Part shown: one piece after another, positions 8,813-18,268 of the stretch
Layout of the letters: the number at the start of each line of letters is the position of its first letter
Numbering within the stretch: position 1 is the stretch's first letter
DNA from: Flavobacterium sp. LC2016-12
Lineage (GTDB): Bacteria > Bacteroidota > Bacteroidia > Flavobacteriales > Flavobacteriaceae
DNA: 64,000 nucleotides
Direction: 5' to 3'
Assembly (NCBI RefSeq): GCF_015351595.1
Contig: NZ_JADKPT010000018.1
Span: forward strand, 30,665 to 94,664
Notes under the pieces: generated by a model
Told to the model about the DNA's origin: nothing
Seen by the model: the letters and a program-made list of their open reading frames with translations, nothing else
Database searches by the model: none
Position numbers and translations under genes: made by a program

Positions 8813-9235
8813 ATGAAAAAAGTAATTTCGGTTTTAGCAGTTTTTGTTTTAATTTCTTGCGGAGCAAAAAAAACATCAGATTCAAATGCATTATATGAAG
8901 TTTTAACAACGCAATCTGACGGTGGTGGAAATATCAAATTTTATGAGATTTTGACAGAACCAAATGAAATCAAAATGTTAGTAAATGATCCTCTTTTGGC
9001 AGATAAAATGAAGCAGGATGATATTAGTAATTCTAACTATGTTATTTTAAATATGGGAGAGAAAAATACTGGCGGTTATTCTATTGGTGTTGAAAAAGTG
9101 GAGGAAACTGATAAAAATATCATTATTACCGTAAAGGAAAATAGTCCGGCTCCGGATGCTATGACGATGCAGGTAATTACTTATCCCTATACGGTTGTGA
9201 AAGTACACTCCAAAAAAGAGATTATCATTAAATAA
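8813..9235 (+). CDS. PrcB-like lipoprotein
   Basis: The N-terminus (MKKVISVLAVFVLISCGAKK) is a typical lipoprotein signal with the lipidated cysteine at about residue 16. The C-terminal part, with TGGYSIGVEKVEETDKNIIITVKENSPAP and a final VVKVHSKKEIIIK, matches the PrcB C-terminal domain; in Treponema this protein stabilises a surface protease complex. No protease gene adjoins it here, so the role is open. It probably shares the transcript with bshA. Confidence 0.75.
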   Translation: MKKVISVLAVFVLISCGAKKTSDSNALYEVLTTQSDGGGNIKFYEILTEPNEIKMLVNDPLLADKMKQDDISNSNYVILNMGEKNTGGYSIGVEKVEETDKNIIITVKENSPAPDAMTMQVITYPYTVVKVHSKKEIIIK

Positions 9236-9293
9236 ATTTTGTTTTTGGCTTGAGACTTATCCAGGCTGATAATTGTTTCTTGTATAAAATAAA

Positions 9294-9330
9294 AAAAAAC
9301 CTGTCGTAGTTAAAGCGACAGGTTTTCTTT
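9294..9330. terminator. Bidirectional terminator between converging genes
   Basis: The arms aacctgtcg and cgacaggtt are preceded by an A run and followed by a T-rich run. The site serves the PrcB-like gene on the plus strand and the beta-barrel gene on the minus strand. Confidence 0.85.
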
Positions 9331-9353
9331 TACAATTATTTTTTAATTTTATT

Positions 9354-9851
9354 TTAGAACTTGAATTTAATTCCTAGACCAACATCAAATCCAAAGTTGT
9401 CATCGTCGTAATATCCTGAACCAATTTCAGGTCTTGCATCTAAAGATAATAGAATTGGCACTTCTTTAAAGCCATATTCGATACCAATGTCACCTGCTGC
9501 AAAAACGTAAGTTCCGCTGTCATTATATTTAACGTTTCCGTTATAATAATCATGATCCCAAGCAGCGATACCAGCACCAACACCAGCGTACCAATTAAAA
9601 CCTCCGTCGATATTCCAAACCCATTGATAAAGACCAACTGCTTTAATAGCGTCAACATCACTGCTGTTTCTCCATCCTAAATCGAACTCAAGTCTGTTTT
9701 TTTCGTTTAATCCTCTTTGGTAAGATATTTCTCCACCAAAGCCATTATTATCTCCTAAACGTAATCCAAGAGCATTTTTCGCGATGTCTTGTGCTTGAGC
9801 CGTGAACGCTAAACCTAATAGCATAATGGCAGATAAAATAACTTTTTTCAT
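9354..9851 (-). CDS. Small outer-membrane beta-barrel protein
   Basis: The start at 9851 gives a clean signal peptide, KKVILSAIMLLGLAFTAQAQ. The mature part has about 145 residues of alternating polar and hydrophobic strands rich in glycine and aromatic residues (LRLGDNNGFGGEISYQRGL, WYAGVGAGIAAWDHDY) and ends in FDVGLGIKFKF, with the terminal phenylalanine usual for outer-membrane barrels. A -7-like TACATTTG box lies at 9883-9876 on the coding strand, which places a transcript start just upstream of this start codon and not upstream of the longer open frame. Likely an eight-stranded barrel of unknown role. Confidence 0.82.
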   Translation of the reverse strand: MKKVILSAIMLLGLAFTAQAQDIAKNALGLRLGDNNGFGGEISYQRGLNEKNRLEFDLGWRNSSDVDAIKAVGLYQWVWNIDGGFNWYAGVGAGIAAWDHDYYNGNVKYNDSGTYVFAAGDIGIEYGFKEVPILLSLDARPEIGSGYYDDDNFGFDVGLGIKFKF

Positions 9852-10013
9852 AAAAATGTGAATATTAATTTTTTTCAAATGTATAATTAGACTCTGCTAT
9901 TGAACGTATAATATTCTTGAAAATTGTTATATAATTCACATTTTTAGCGTTTCTAAATTAAAGTTTTTTAATCGAAACACTAATAAAAATATAACTTTCT
10001 GTTGCTGAAGGTT

Positions 10014-10841
10014 TTATTTTTTACTAATCATTGAAGTGATTAATTGAGAAGTTAAAATATCTTCCATTTCGAATAAATTTTCTTCTTCTTCCGTTAAATT
10101 TGATTCGGCATAGGAGAATAATTTCCAGCGTTTTTTGTGATACTCTAAAGCAGTTAAATTTTCAACCCAATCGCCAGAGTTTAGGTATAAAGTCGATCCG
10201 TGTTTGTTTTCTTTGGTGATAATTTTTGGTTCGTGTATATGTCCGCAAATTACATAATCGTAATTTTTTTCGATTGCTAAGTCAGTTGCGGTAGTTTCGA
10301 AATCAGAAATAAATTTGACGGCTTTTTTGACGCTTGCTTTTATTTTTTTAGAAAAAGAATAAGGTTCACGGCCTAATTTAGCCAGGCACCAATTTGCAAA
10401 TCGATTGCTCAAAATTAAATAGTCGTATCCTAATCCGCCCAATTTTGCAATCCATTTCGAGTGTTGTACTGAGGCATCAAAAACATCTCCATGAAAAATC
10501 CAGGCTTTTTTATCATCTAAATCTAAAACTAATTTATCAAGGAGTGCAAAATTCCCCATGTTCATGTCGCTGAATTTGCGAAGAATTTCATCGTGATTTC
10601 CAGTAATGTAATACACTTTTGTACCTTTAGAAGCCATTCCGATAATGCGTTGAATAACTCTTAAATGTGCTTTTGGAAAATAAGATTTCCTAAACTGCCA
10701 GGCATCAATAATGTCTCCGTTTAAGACTAAAGTTTTGGGTTTAATGCTTGATAAATAGTTGTTTAATTCTTTAGCGTGGCTTCCGTAAGTTCCTAAGTGC
10801 ACATCTGAAAGGACAACTAACTCGACATTTCTTTTTTTCAA
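10014..10841 (-). CDS. UDP-2,3-diacylglucosamine diphosphatase-like metallophosphoesterase
   Basis: This is a calcineurin-like phosphoesterase of the LpxH type. LpxH removes UMP from UDP-2,3-diacylglucosamine in lipid A synthesis at the inner membrane. All metal-binding positions can be seen: D13 and H15 in LSDVHLG, D43 in NGDIID, N82 and H83 in GNHDE, H117 in FHGD, H201 and H203 in CGHIHEPK. At 275 residues it is longer than E. coli LpxH (about 240), as usual for the Bacteroidota form. The basic segment GREPYSFSKKIKASVKKAVKF could be the membrane-facing lid. It stands alone on the minus strand, divergent from aroC. Confidence 0.82.
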   Translation of the reverse strand: MKKRNVELVVLSDVHLGTYGSHAKELNNYLSSIKPKTLVLNGDIIDAWQFRKSYFPKAHLRVIQRIIGMASKGTKVYYITGNHDEILRKFSDMNMGNFALLDKLVLDLDDKKAWIFHGDVFDASVQHSKWIAKLGGLGYDYLILSNRFANWCLAKLGREPYSFSKKIKASVKKAVKFISDFETTATDLAIEKNYDYVICGHIHEPKIITKENKHGSTLYLNSGDWVENLTALEYHKKRWKLFSYAESNLTEEEENLFEMEDILTSQLITSMISKK

Positions 10842-11005
10842 TTTTTCCTGATTTGAAGTTTAGCAAATAAAAGAAACTTAAGTCAGTTTTATTTTATCAA
10901 ATGGTTACCAATTTGGCTTCAATTTTAATAAATTATGATTTTTATCCAACTTAGTCTTTACTTAATAATACCAACTTTAAATTTTTTAATTTAATTCATA
11001 AAACT

Positions 11006-11013
11006 TACATTTG
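11006..11013 (+). promoter_or_regulatory. Putative -7 box of the aroC promoter
   Basis: TACATTTG matches the Bacteroidota -7 consensus TAnnTTTG and lies 17 bases before the aroC start codon, which predicts a very short leader. No convincing -33 TTTG element was found at the expected distance. Confidence 0.5.
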
Positions 11014-11029
11014 CTCAAAACAAATTACA

Positions 11030-12088
11030 ATGGCAGGAAATAGCTACGGCACCCTATATAAAGTTACAACATTTGGAGAATCTCATGGTGAAGCTTTAGG
11101 CGGAATTATAGATGGATGTCCATCAGGAATTGAACTTGACTTAGAAGCAATTGAGGTTGAAATGTCTCGAAGAAAACCGGGACAATCAGCAATTGTAACC
11201 CAAAGAAAAGAACCAGATGCGGTTCAGTTTTTATCTGGAATTTTTGAAGGAAAAACAACTGGAACTCCAATTGGTTTTATTATCCCGAATACCAATCAAA
11301 AATCAGACGATTACTCTCATATAAAAGATAACTACAGGCCAAGCCATGCTGATTATGTATACGATCAAAAGTACGGTTTTCGTGACTATCGTGGAGGTGG
11401 AAGAAGTTCTGCTCGTGAAACGGCAAGTAGAGTAGTAGCGGGTGCTATTGCGAAGCAAATGTTGCCGGAGATTAAAATTAATGCTTATGTTTCATCTGTT
11501 GGTCCAATTCATTTAGATACACCTTATCAGGATTTGGATTTCTCTAAAATTGAAAGTAATCCTGTTCGTTGTCCTGATGAAAAATCGGCTGCAATTATGG
11601 AAGAATATATTCGCGATATTCGTAAACAGGGAGATACTGTTGGAGGAGTTGTTTCGTGCGTAATTCAGAATGTACCGGTTGGTTTAGGAGAACCTGTTTT
11701 TGATAAATTGCATGCTGAACTTGGAAAAGCAATGCTTTCAATCAATGCTGTAAAAGGTTTTGAATACGGAAGTGGTTTTTCAGGATCTGAAATGAAAGGA
11801 AGTGAACACAACGATTTATATAATCCTGACGGAACTACAAAAACAAATCTTTCTGGAGGAATTCAGGGTGGCATAAGTAATGGAATGGACATCTACTTTA
11901 GAGTAGCTTTCAAACCTGTTGCGACTATCATGCAGACTCAGGATTCATTAGATAATAAAGGAAATATTACACCAATGACAGGTAAAGGCCGTCATGATCC
12001 TTGTGTAGTACCTCGCGCAGTGCCAATTGTGGAAGCGATGGCAGCGATTGTTTTGGCTGATTTTTATTTGATCAACAAAACATATTAA
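11030..12088 (+). CDS. aroC: Chorismate synthase
   Basis: AroC turns 5-enolpyruvylshikimate-3-phosphate into chorismate with reduced FMN, the last common step to aromatic amino acids. The 352-residue length is that of the family. The three family signatures are visible: GESHGEALGG near residue 16, a glycine/arginine-rich stretch YRGGGRSSARETASRV near 125, and GRHDPCVVPRAVPIVEAMAA near the C-terminus. It follows a short leader with a TAnnTTTG box and is followed 52 bases later by a transporter gene in the same direction. No other shikimate gene is nearby. Confidence 0.97.
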   Translation: MAGNSYGTLYKVTTFGESHGEALGGIIDGCPSGIELDLEAIEVEMSRRKPGQSAIVTQRKEPDAVQFLSGIFEGKTTGTPIGFIIPNTNQKSDDYSHIKDNYRPSHADYVYDQKYGFRDYRGGGRSSARETASRVVAGAIAKQMLPEIKINAYVSSVGPIHLDTPYQDLDFSKIESNPVRCPDEKSAAIMEEYIRDIRKQGDTVGGVVSCVIQNVPVGLGEPVFDKLHAELGKAMLSINAVKGFEYGSGFSGSEMKGSEHNDLYNPDGTTKTNLSGGIQGGISNGMDIYFRVAFKPVATIMQTQDSLDNKGNITPMTGKGRHDPCVVPRAVPIVEAMAAIVLADFYLINKTY

Positions 12089-12140
12089 TAAAAGTTAAGA
12101 CAGTGAGGGTCTTAATATTTTAATTTAAAACAACAAATTA

Positions 12141-13430
12141 ATGCAACAACAAGTTACAGAAACCAAAAAAAAATCATTTCTTTCAGGATTAACAGGGCAG
12201 ATTATAATTGCTATGGTTCTTGGAGCAACTTTAGGAATTATATTGCACAATTATATTTCGCCTGAAGCTGCACAATCGTTTAGTAATAAAATAAAAATGC
12301 TGGCGACCATTTTTATTCGTTTGGTGCAAATGATTATTTCACCTTTAGTATTCACCACTTTAGTAGTGGGAATTGCAAAATTAGGAGATATTAAAACGGT
12401 TGGAAGAATTGGAGGAAAAGCACTAGCGTGGTTTTTTACAGCATCTTTTATATCTTTATTAATTGGGTTGTTTTATGTAAATGTTTTACAGCCAGGTGTA
12501 GGTTTAAAACTTGACCATGTTGATATGGCGGCTGCGTCAGAAGTAACTGGTAAAACTAAAATACTTTCTGTTGAGAATTTTGTAGAGCACATCGTTCCTA
12601 AAAGTCTTTTTGAAGCAATGGCAACAAATGAGATTTTGCAAATTGTAATATTTTCAATCTTTTTTGGATTGGCTGCAGCTTCTTTAGGAAGTACCGTAAA
12701 ACCGGTAATAAATGCTTTAGATAAAGCTTCTCATATTGTTTTAAGAATGGTGAATTACGTAATGAACTTCGCTCCAATTGGAGTTTTTGGTGCTATTGCA
12801 GGAGTATTTGCTATTAGAGATGCAGAAGAATTAGTACTTACTTATTTTAAATTTTTTGGATCCTTTTTGATCGGAATTAGCACATTGTGGGTTCTTTTAA
12901 TTGCAATTGGATACATCTTCTTGAAAGGAAGAATGACCGAGTTATTAAAACGTATTGTTGGGCCATTGGCAATTGCTTTCGGAACAACAAGTAGTGAAGC
13001 TGTTTTTCCAAAATTAACGGAGGAATTAGAAGCGTTTGGTGTAAAAGATAAAGTAGTATCATTTATGCTACCATTGGGATATTCGTTCAATTTGGACGGA
13101 AGTATGATGTACATGACTTTTGCCAGTATTTTTATTGCCCAATTTTATGGCGTTCATTTAGATTTAGGAACTCAAATGGTAATGCTTTTGGTTCTAATGT
13201 TAACCAGTAAGGGAATTGCAGGTGTACCAAGAGCTAGTTTAGTAGTGGTTGCGGCAACATGCGGTATGTTTGATATCCCGGTTGAAGGAATCGCATTAAT
13301 CTTACCGATTGATCACTTTTGTGACATGTTTAGAAGCGCTACGAATGTACTAGGAAATGCTCTTGCAACTTCTGTTGTTGGACAATGGGAAAATAATAAA
13401 GAATTAGCAGCAGCTAATTTGGAAGAATAA
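12141..13430 (+). CDS. Dicarboxylate/amino acid:cation symporter (DAACS family)
   Basis: This inner-membrane transporter moves C4-dicarboxylates or acidic amino acids with sodium or protons. The 429 residues hold eight membrane helices and two re-entrant loops. The serine-rich hairpin is seen as AFGTTSSEAVFPKL and the conserved NMDGT-type motif as FNLDGSMMYMTFASIFIAQ. The basic, glutamine-rich N-terminus (QQQVTETKKKS) is cytoplasmic. Substrate cannot be told apart (GltP-like or DctA-like) from sequence alone. It ends before a strong terminator at 13493-13530. Confidence 0.9.
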   Translation: MQQQVTETKKKSFLSGLTGQIIIAMVLGATLGIILHNYISPEAAQSFSNKIKMLATIFIRLVQMIISPLVFTTLVVGIAKLGDIKTVGRIGGKALAWFFTASFISLLIGLFYVNVLQPGVGLKLDHVDMAAASEVTGKTKILSVENFVEHIVPKSLFEAMATNEILQIVIFSIFFGLAAASLGSTVKPVINALDKASHIVLRMVNYVMNFAPIGVFGAIAGVFAIRDAEELVLTYFKFFGSFLIGISTLWVLLIAIGYIFLKGRMTELLKRIVGPLAIAFGTTSSEAVFPKLTEELEAFGVKDKVVSFMLPLGYSFNLDGSMMYMTFASIFIAQFYGVHLDLGTQMVMLLVLMLTSKGIAGVPRASLVVVAATCGMFDIPVEGIALILPIDHFCDMFRSATNVLGNALATSVVGQWENNKELAAANLEE

Positions 13431-13492
13431 ATCATAAAGTACTCTTCACCGCCTTGATTTAGTTAAGGTTAAAGAGCATAAGAAAAATAAAG

Positions 13493-13530
13493 AAAAGCTG
13501 TATTTTTAGTGGAAATACAGCTTTTTTTTA
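13493..13530 (+). terminator. Intrinsic terminator after the symporter gene
   Basis: The arms aaaagctgtattt and aaatacagctttt with a T run form a strong hairpin. Its position is also why the following gene should start at 13566 and not further upstream. Confidence 0.88.
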
Positions 13531-13565
13531 TTTTTAAGTGTATATTTGAGAAAATTAGCCGACCT

Positions 13566-15752
13566 ATGCCCCGTATGCGGATTTTTTTCCTTCTTATGTT
13601 GTTTCTGAATTGCTTTGTCAATTCAGCTAATGCGCAGTCGGAAGTCATTTCAGACGCTAAAATTAATAAACTTGTTCAACAGGCTTGGGACGATTTTAAA
13701 GATGCAAATTTTGAAAAATCACTAATTACTTCAAGAGTAGCTTTAAACTATGCTACGGCATCAAAAAACAATTATTTAATTGCGAAGTCTTATAAGATAA
13801 TTGCTGGCAATTATAACGAACTATCGGAGTTTGACAAGGCTATTTTTTTCTACAATAAAAGTTTGACCTATGCAAATAAAACAAATAACGATTCTATAAA
13901 GTACAGCCTTCATAATAATTTAGGAAATATATTTTGTTTTGAAAAAAAACAATTTGATAAAGGAATTGACTATTACAAAAAATCAATTGCATACAGCTTA
14001 AAGATTAACGATATCAGTCAGGTGTATTATACGAATGTTAATATTGCCTGGGCGTATTTTGATATCGGAAAATTTAAAGAAGGTTATCCTTATTTGAAAT
14101 TTGTGGGTAATAATATTGAAAAGTATGGTGATAAGTCTACAGAGATTGTTGTGAATATGCTTAATGGCATGTATTCTAGTTATTTAAGTAATAATGATAC
14201 TGCAAATGCTTATTTTTTATCTGCCATTGCTGCTGGACAAAATAGTGATGAGAAGTCTGACTTGTCTTATGCACATTTAGAATATTCGAAGTTTCTAACT
14301 AAAACAAAGAAATTTAAAGAAGCTTATGATAATCTTACTGCATACAATCAAATCACAGAAGAACTGTATAATCAGGAAAAGCTTAAAAAAGCCTCTATTG
14401 CAGGTTTTAATCTTGAATTAGATGAATATAAAAGACAAATTGATAAAATTGAGAATGAAAAAATTTCACAATATCAAAGTCTTAAAAAATCTCGAATTAT
14501 TGTTATACTCTTCGTTCTTATTTCTCTTATTCTGCTTGTTTTGATAATTACATTGATAAAGAATATCAGATTTAAAAAGAAACATAATTTAGAGCTATTA
14601 CAAGCAAAAGAAATTGCTGAGGAAGCCTCTTTGCTTAAAACACAATTTATTTCGACTATAAGTCATGAATTACGTACTCCCTTATATGGAGTTGTAGGTA
14701 TAACGAACATGTTGCTTGAAGAACATAAAGAATTGGCACAAAGTCAACATTTAAGTTCCTTGAAGTTCTCTGCACGCTACCTTCTTTCTTTGGTAAATGA
14801 TATTCTACAGATTAATAAAATTGAAGAAAATAAAGTTATTCTTGAAAATCTGACATTCAATATTTCAGATGAAATTACAATGATTAAAAATTCACTTTCT
14901 TTTCTTTCACAAAAAAACAATAACAAGATCAAGGTTTATATTGATCCCTGTATTCCTGAATATTTGATTGGAGACAAATTAAGATTAGCACAGATTTTAA
15001 TGAATCTTGTTAGTAATGCTTTGAAATTTACGAAAGACGGAGAAGTAGAAATTATTGTCAATTTGAATAAGGTAGAGGAGAAGTTTTATTTTTTAGAGTT
15101 TCATATAAAAGATAATGGTGTTGGAATTGCAGTTGTTGATCAGAACAAAATTTTCGAAAAATTTGTACAAGTAGGAAGAAAAGAGGAGGATTATCAAGGT
15201 ACTGGATTAGGACTGAGTATCGTAAAACGACTTTTAGGATTGTTTGGAAGTAAAATTAATTTAGAAAGCAATATTGGTGAAGGAACTTCATTTTCGTTTG
15301 TAATTCCGTTTGAACATGATCCTCAAAAAACGAAAAAAATTATTGATGAAATAGAGGTGGATTTAACATCCAGCGAGGTTTATAAAATCTTAATTGTTGA
15401 AGATAATCTGATTAATCAGTTAGTTACAAAGAAGATTATCGAAAAAAATAATTATGTATGCAAAGTAGTTGATGACGGTTTTGCTGCATTGGATATTATA
15501 GAGAAAGAAAATTTTGACCTAATTTTAATGGATATTAATATGCCATTGATGAATGGATTTGAAACTACTAAAAGAATTCGCTTAAAGGGCATATCAACAC
15601 CAATTGTGGCACTTACAGCTTTTGATAAGGATGAAATAACAGATGAGGCTATTTCATCAGGAATAAACGATATTATAGTAAAGCCTTTTGAGCCAATTAA
15701 GCTATTTAAGATTATAAGTTACTTAATAAAAGAAGCAAAAAACGTTGGTTAA
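13566..15752 (+). CDS. Hybrid sensor histidine kinase with TPR sensor region and receiver domain
   Basis: The order is signal peptide (MRIFFLLMLFLNCFVNSANAQ), periplasmic TPR repeats (about residues 25-290), coiled coil, one membrane segment (about 309-331, IIVILFVLISLILLVLIITL), HisKA domain with H367 in STISHELRTPLYG, HATPase with DNGVGI and GTGLGLSIV, then a receiver domain with phospho-acceptor D656 in LILMDINMP. The protein should sense a periplasmic signal, autophosphorylate and relay to its own receiver; a further phosphotransfer partner is not encoded nearby. The frame is open for 19 more codons upstream but that part overlaps the preceding terminator. Its last codons lie in a terminator hairpin shared with the converging helicase gene. 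Confidence 0.9.
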   Translation: MPRMRIFFLLMLFLNCFVNSANAQSEVISDAKINKLVQQAWDDFKDANFEKSLITSRVALNYATASKNNYLIAKSYKIIAGNYNELSEFDKAIFFYNKSLTYANKTNNDSIKYSLHNNLGNIFCFEKKQFDKGIDYYKKSIAYSLKINDISQVYYTNVNIAWAYFDIGKFKEGYPYLKFVGNNIEKYGDKSTEIVVNMLNGMYSSYLSNNDTANAYFLSAIAAGQNSDEKSDLSYAHLEYSKFLTKTKKFKEAYDNLTAYNQITEELYNQEKLKKASIAGFNLELDEYKRQIDKIENEKISQYQSLKKSRIIVILFVLISLILLVLIITLIKNIRFKKKHNLELLQAKEIAEEASLLKTQFISTISHELRTPLYGVVGITNMLLEEHKELAQSQHLSSLKFSARYLLSLVNDILQINKIEENKVILENLTFNISDEITMIKNSLSFLSQKNNNKIKVYIDPCIPEYLIGDKLRLAQILMNLVSNALKFTKDGEVEIIVNLNKVEEKFYFLEFHIKDNGVGIAVVDQNKIFEKFVQVGRKEEDYQGTGLGLSIVKRLLGLFGSKINLESNIGEGTSFSFVIPFEHDPQKTKKIIDEIEVDLTSSEVYKILIVEDNLINQLVTKKIIEKNNYVCKVVDDGFAALDIIEKENFDLILMDINMPLMNGFETTKRIRLKGISTPIVALTAFDKDEITDEAISSGINDIIVKPFEPIKLFKIISYLIKEAKNVG

Positions 15753-15766
15753 TACCAACGTTTTTT
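15737..15766. terminator. Bidirectional terminator inside overlapping gene ends
   Basis: Arms of 13 bases (aaaaaacgttggt and accaacgtttttt) enclose the four-base loop taat. The loop contains the stop codons of both converging genes, which overlap by three bases at 15750-15752 and 15749-15751. Each strand therefore codes its last residues with one arm and terminates on the other. Confidence 0.9.
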
Positions 15767-16999
15767 ATTTTGCTTAGAAGCACTTGACTTTCTTGATTTA
15801 TGAGCACCGCCGCTTCGGTTTGAATTTTTAGGTTTTTCTGCCATTGCTTCCGGACTTCCTGAATGCCATGGGTAAGGATGGTCACTAATTGTTTTTACAT
15901 CTACTTTAATTAGTTTCTGAATATCCTTCCAATAAGGCTCTTCATCTTTACCACAAAACGAGATTGCAATTCCGCCGTTTCCTGCACGTCCAGTTCTACC
16001 AATTCGGTGAACGTACGTCTCAGGAATATTTGGTAAATCAAAGTTGATTACATAGGGTAATTGATCAATATCGATTCCTCTTGCAGCAATATCTGTTGCG
16101 ACCAAAACTCCAACTTCTTTGTTTTTAAAAGCATCCAAAACGCGTTGTCTCGCATTTTGAGATTTATCACCGTGAATGGCTTCAGCAGGAATATCTTTTT
16201 TACGAAGTGCTTTTACAACATTATCTGCACCGTGTTTGGTCCTTGAAAAAACCAATACGTTTGATAAATCTTCGTTTTTTATTAAATGATATAATAAATT
16301 TCTTTTCTCTGTTTTTTCAACAAAATAAACACGTTGTTCTACAGTTTCAGCAGTTGATGAAACAGGTGAAACTTCTACTTTTGCAGGATCTTGCAGAAAC
16401 ATTTCAGCCAATTCGCGAATCGCAATAGGCATTGTTGCAGAGAACAGTAAAGTCTGACGGTTTTTAGGAGTTAATTTTACGATCTTTTTTACATCGTTTA
16501 TAAAACCCATATCCAGCATTTGATCGGCTTCATCTAAAACCAATGTATGTAAATGGTCTAAATCAAGAAATCCTTGTTTCTGTAAGTCTAATAATCTTCC
16601 TGGCGTTGCAACCAGAATGTCAACACCATTTTTTAAAGTATCAACCTGAGGATTTTGAGAAACTCCACCAAAAATAGTCAATTGAGTTAGGTTGGTGTAT
16701 TTGGCATAAGTATCAAAACTTTGTCCAATTTGAACCGCTAATTCACGCGTTGGTGTAACTATAAGAGCACGAATTTGTTTTGCTTTTTTTGATGAGCCTA
16801 CAATTCGGTGTAACTGATGTATAATTGGAATAGCAAATGCCGCTGTTTTTCCTGTACCCGTTTGTGCACAACCAATTAAATCCCTTCCCGATAAAACGAT
16901 CGGAATAGATTGTTCCTGAATAGGTGTGGGGTTAAGGTAGCCTTCTTCAAATACGGCTTTTTGTATACTTTTTGAAAGTGATAAATCTTCGAATAACAT
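15749..16999 (-). CDS. DEAD-box RNA helicase (RhlE-like)
   Basis: ATP-dependent RNA helicase of superfamily 2, probably acting in ribosome assembly or RNA turnover. The motifs run in order: Q motif TPIQEQSIP, motif I AQTGTGKT, Ia PTRELAVQ, II DEAD in VLDEADQML, III SAT, then ATDIAARGIDI and HRIGRTGRAG in the second RecA domain. The C-terminus after about residue 375 is a short basic tail rich in serine, lysine and asparagine, a common RNA-binding extension. At 416 residues it is a compact RhlE-type member. It converges on the hybrid kinase gene and ends in the shared terminator. Confidence 0.92.
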   Translation of the reverse strand: MLFEDLSLSKSIQKAVFEEGYLNPTPIQEQSIPIVLSGRDLIGCAQTGTGKTAAFAIPIIHQLHRIVGSSKKAKQIRALIVTPTRELAVQIGQSFDTYAKYTNLTQLTIFGGVSQNPQVDTLKNGVDILVATPGRLLDLQKQGFLDLDHLHTLVLDEADQMLDMGFINDVKKIVKLTPKNRQTLLFSATMPIAIRELAEMFLQDPAKVEVSPVSSTAETVEQRVYFVEKTEKRNLLYHLIKNEDLSNVLVFSRTKHGADNVVKALRKKDIPAEAIHGDKSQNARQRVLDAFKNKEVGVLVATDIAARGIDIDQLPYVINFDLPNIPETYVHRIGRTGRAGNGGIAISFCGKDEEPYWKDIQKLIKVDVKTISDHPYPWHSGSPEAMAEKPKNSNRSGGAHKSRKSSASKQNKKRWY

Positions 17000-17133
17000 A
17001 TCTTAGGTATTAAGATTTTAGTTTAAAGTACTAAATTCTGTGCAAAGATAGGTTTATTCGGCCAATCGTTTATTTGAATTGGGGTTTATTTAGGAAATTC
17101 ACTAATTACGAGCAATTAAAATTTTAGTTTATA

Positions 17134-18171
17134 TTAGATTTTTTCGTTGTTGGCCTTGATGAAATCGGTTACCAGATAGCCAATTAATTTTCCTATTAAA
17201 TTATTATTTGGCGAATCAGCTAAATCTGGAGCACCTTCACAAATGTGTAAATAGGTAGCATTTTTATGTTGTCCAAAGAAGGAGATAAACTGTCTTAATT
17301 CTTCTACAGAAAAACCACTTATAGTCATAGCGCTACTGGCGATATTTGGTATGGCATCCAAATCAATTTCAATACCGAAAGAATCATTTTTTATAAAATC
17401 TAAAGCCATGATCATTTCTTTGTTGAATTCCTTTTCTTTTCGAATGTTTACGCTGTCATAGGTGTTATATCTAACGCGATCTTCTAATTTTTTAATAATA
17501 TCAAGAACGCTCTTTGAAGTATAATTTTCATGCAATCCAAAAATGAAATATTTTTTAAGGAAACCTTCCTCATAAGCATAAGAGAAACCATTTCCGCTGT
17601 GACGTCCTTCTAAAATTCTAAAATCGGAATGCGCATCAAAATTAATGGCATTTATAGGTTTTCCTTTGGCTAAAGCCGAACCTTTTATATTTCCGTAAGC
17701 ATTATTATGCCCTCCGCCAATAATAATTGGTGTTTTTCCAGCTTTTATAATAGTGAAAATAATATGAGAAACTTCTTTGTCTATTTTTTCTACTAACTGA
17801 CTTAATTTAGATCGGTCGTCAATATCATTAAAATCAAGATTTTCAACATCACGCATTTCTTCTGCAACATTTATTTGGCCTAGAACAATAATTTGGCTGC
17901 CTTTGCAAAAACGATTATGCTGAATATTAGCAATACTTTTTATTGCACATTGCCATGCTGATGCTGCTCCGGGTCTCCCGTAGTTTGCACGCACGCCAAT
18001 ATCTTCAGGAATTCCTAAAAGCACGTATTTAGCCTCACTTTCTTTTAGAAAAGCAATCTTGTCAGCACCTTTAGGGACAACAATCATCTTTTCTCCAAAC
18101 TTTATTTCGCCACTTCGGTGATTTGTGACTTTTGCTAAATCATTAACAGTAAAAGGAATTAATTTCTCCAT
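17134..18171 (-). CDS. hutG: Formimidoylglutamase (arginase family)
   Basis: HutG hydrolyses N-formimidoyl-L-glutamate to glutamate and formamide in histidine breakdown. The protein shows the binuclear manganese site of the ureohydrolase fold: H155 in GGGHNNAYG, D179, H181 and D183 in NFDAHSDFR, and D270 and D272 in EIDLDAIP. The N-terminal RANYGRPGAASAW motif is typical of the Bacteroidota form. Other arginase-family activities are possible, but the imidazolonepropionase gene about 1 kb away supports a histidine role. The two hut genes are on the same strand but separated by an oppositely directed gene, so they are not one operon. Confidence 0.85.
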   Translation of the reverse strand: MEKLIPFTVNDLAKVTNHRSGEIKFGEKMIVVPKGADKIAFLKESEAKYVLLGIPEDIGVRANYGRPGAASAWQCAIKSIANIQHNRFCKGSQIIVLGQINVAEEMRDVENLDFNDIDDRSKLSQLVEKIDKEVSHIIFTIIKAGKTPIIIGGGHNNAYGNIKGSALAKGKPINAINFDAHSDFRILEGRHSGNGFSYAYEEGFLKKYFIFGLHENYTSKSVLDIIKKLEDRVRYNTYDSVNIRKEKEFNKEMIMALDFIKNDSFGIEIDLDAIPNIASSAMTISGFSVEELRQFISFFGQHKNATYLHICEGAPDLADSPNNNLIGKLIGYLVTDFIKANNEKI

Positions 18172-18268
18172 AAAAAAAAATTATTGTCCAAAAATAATAT
18201 AATTGTATTAACTTACGTTATTAGGATATATTAATTCTTAAATTTGTTTTAAAGAAAATTATTTAAAT

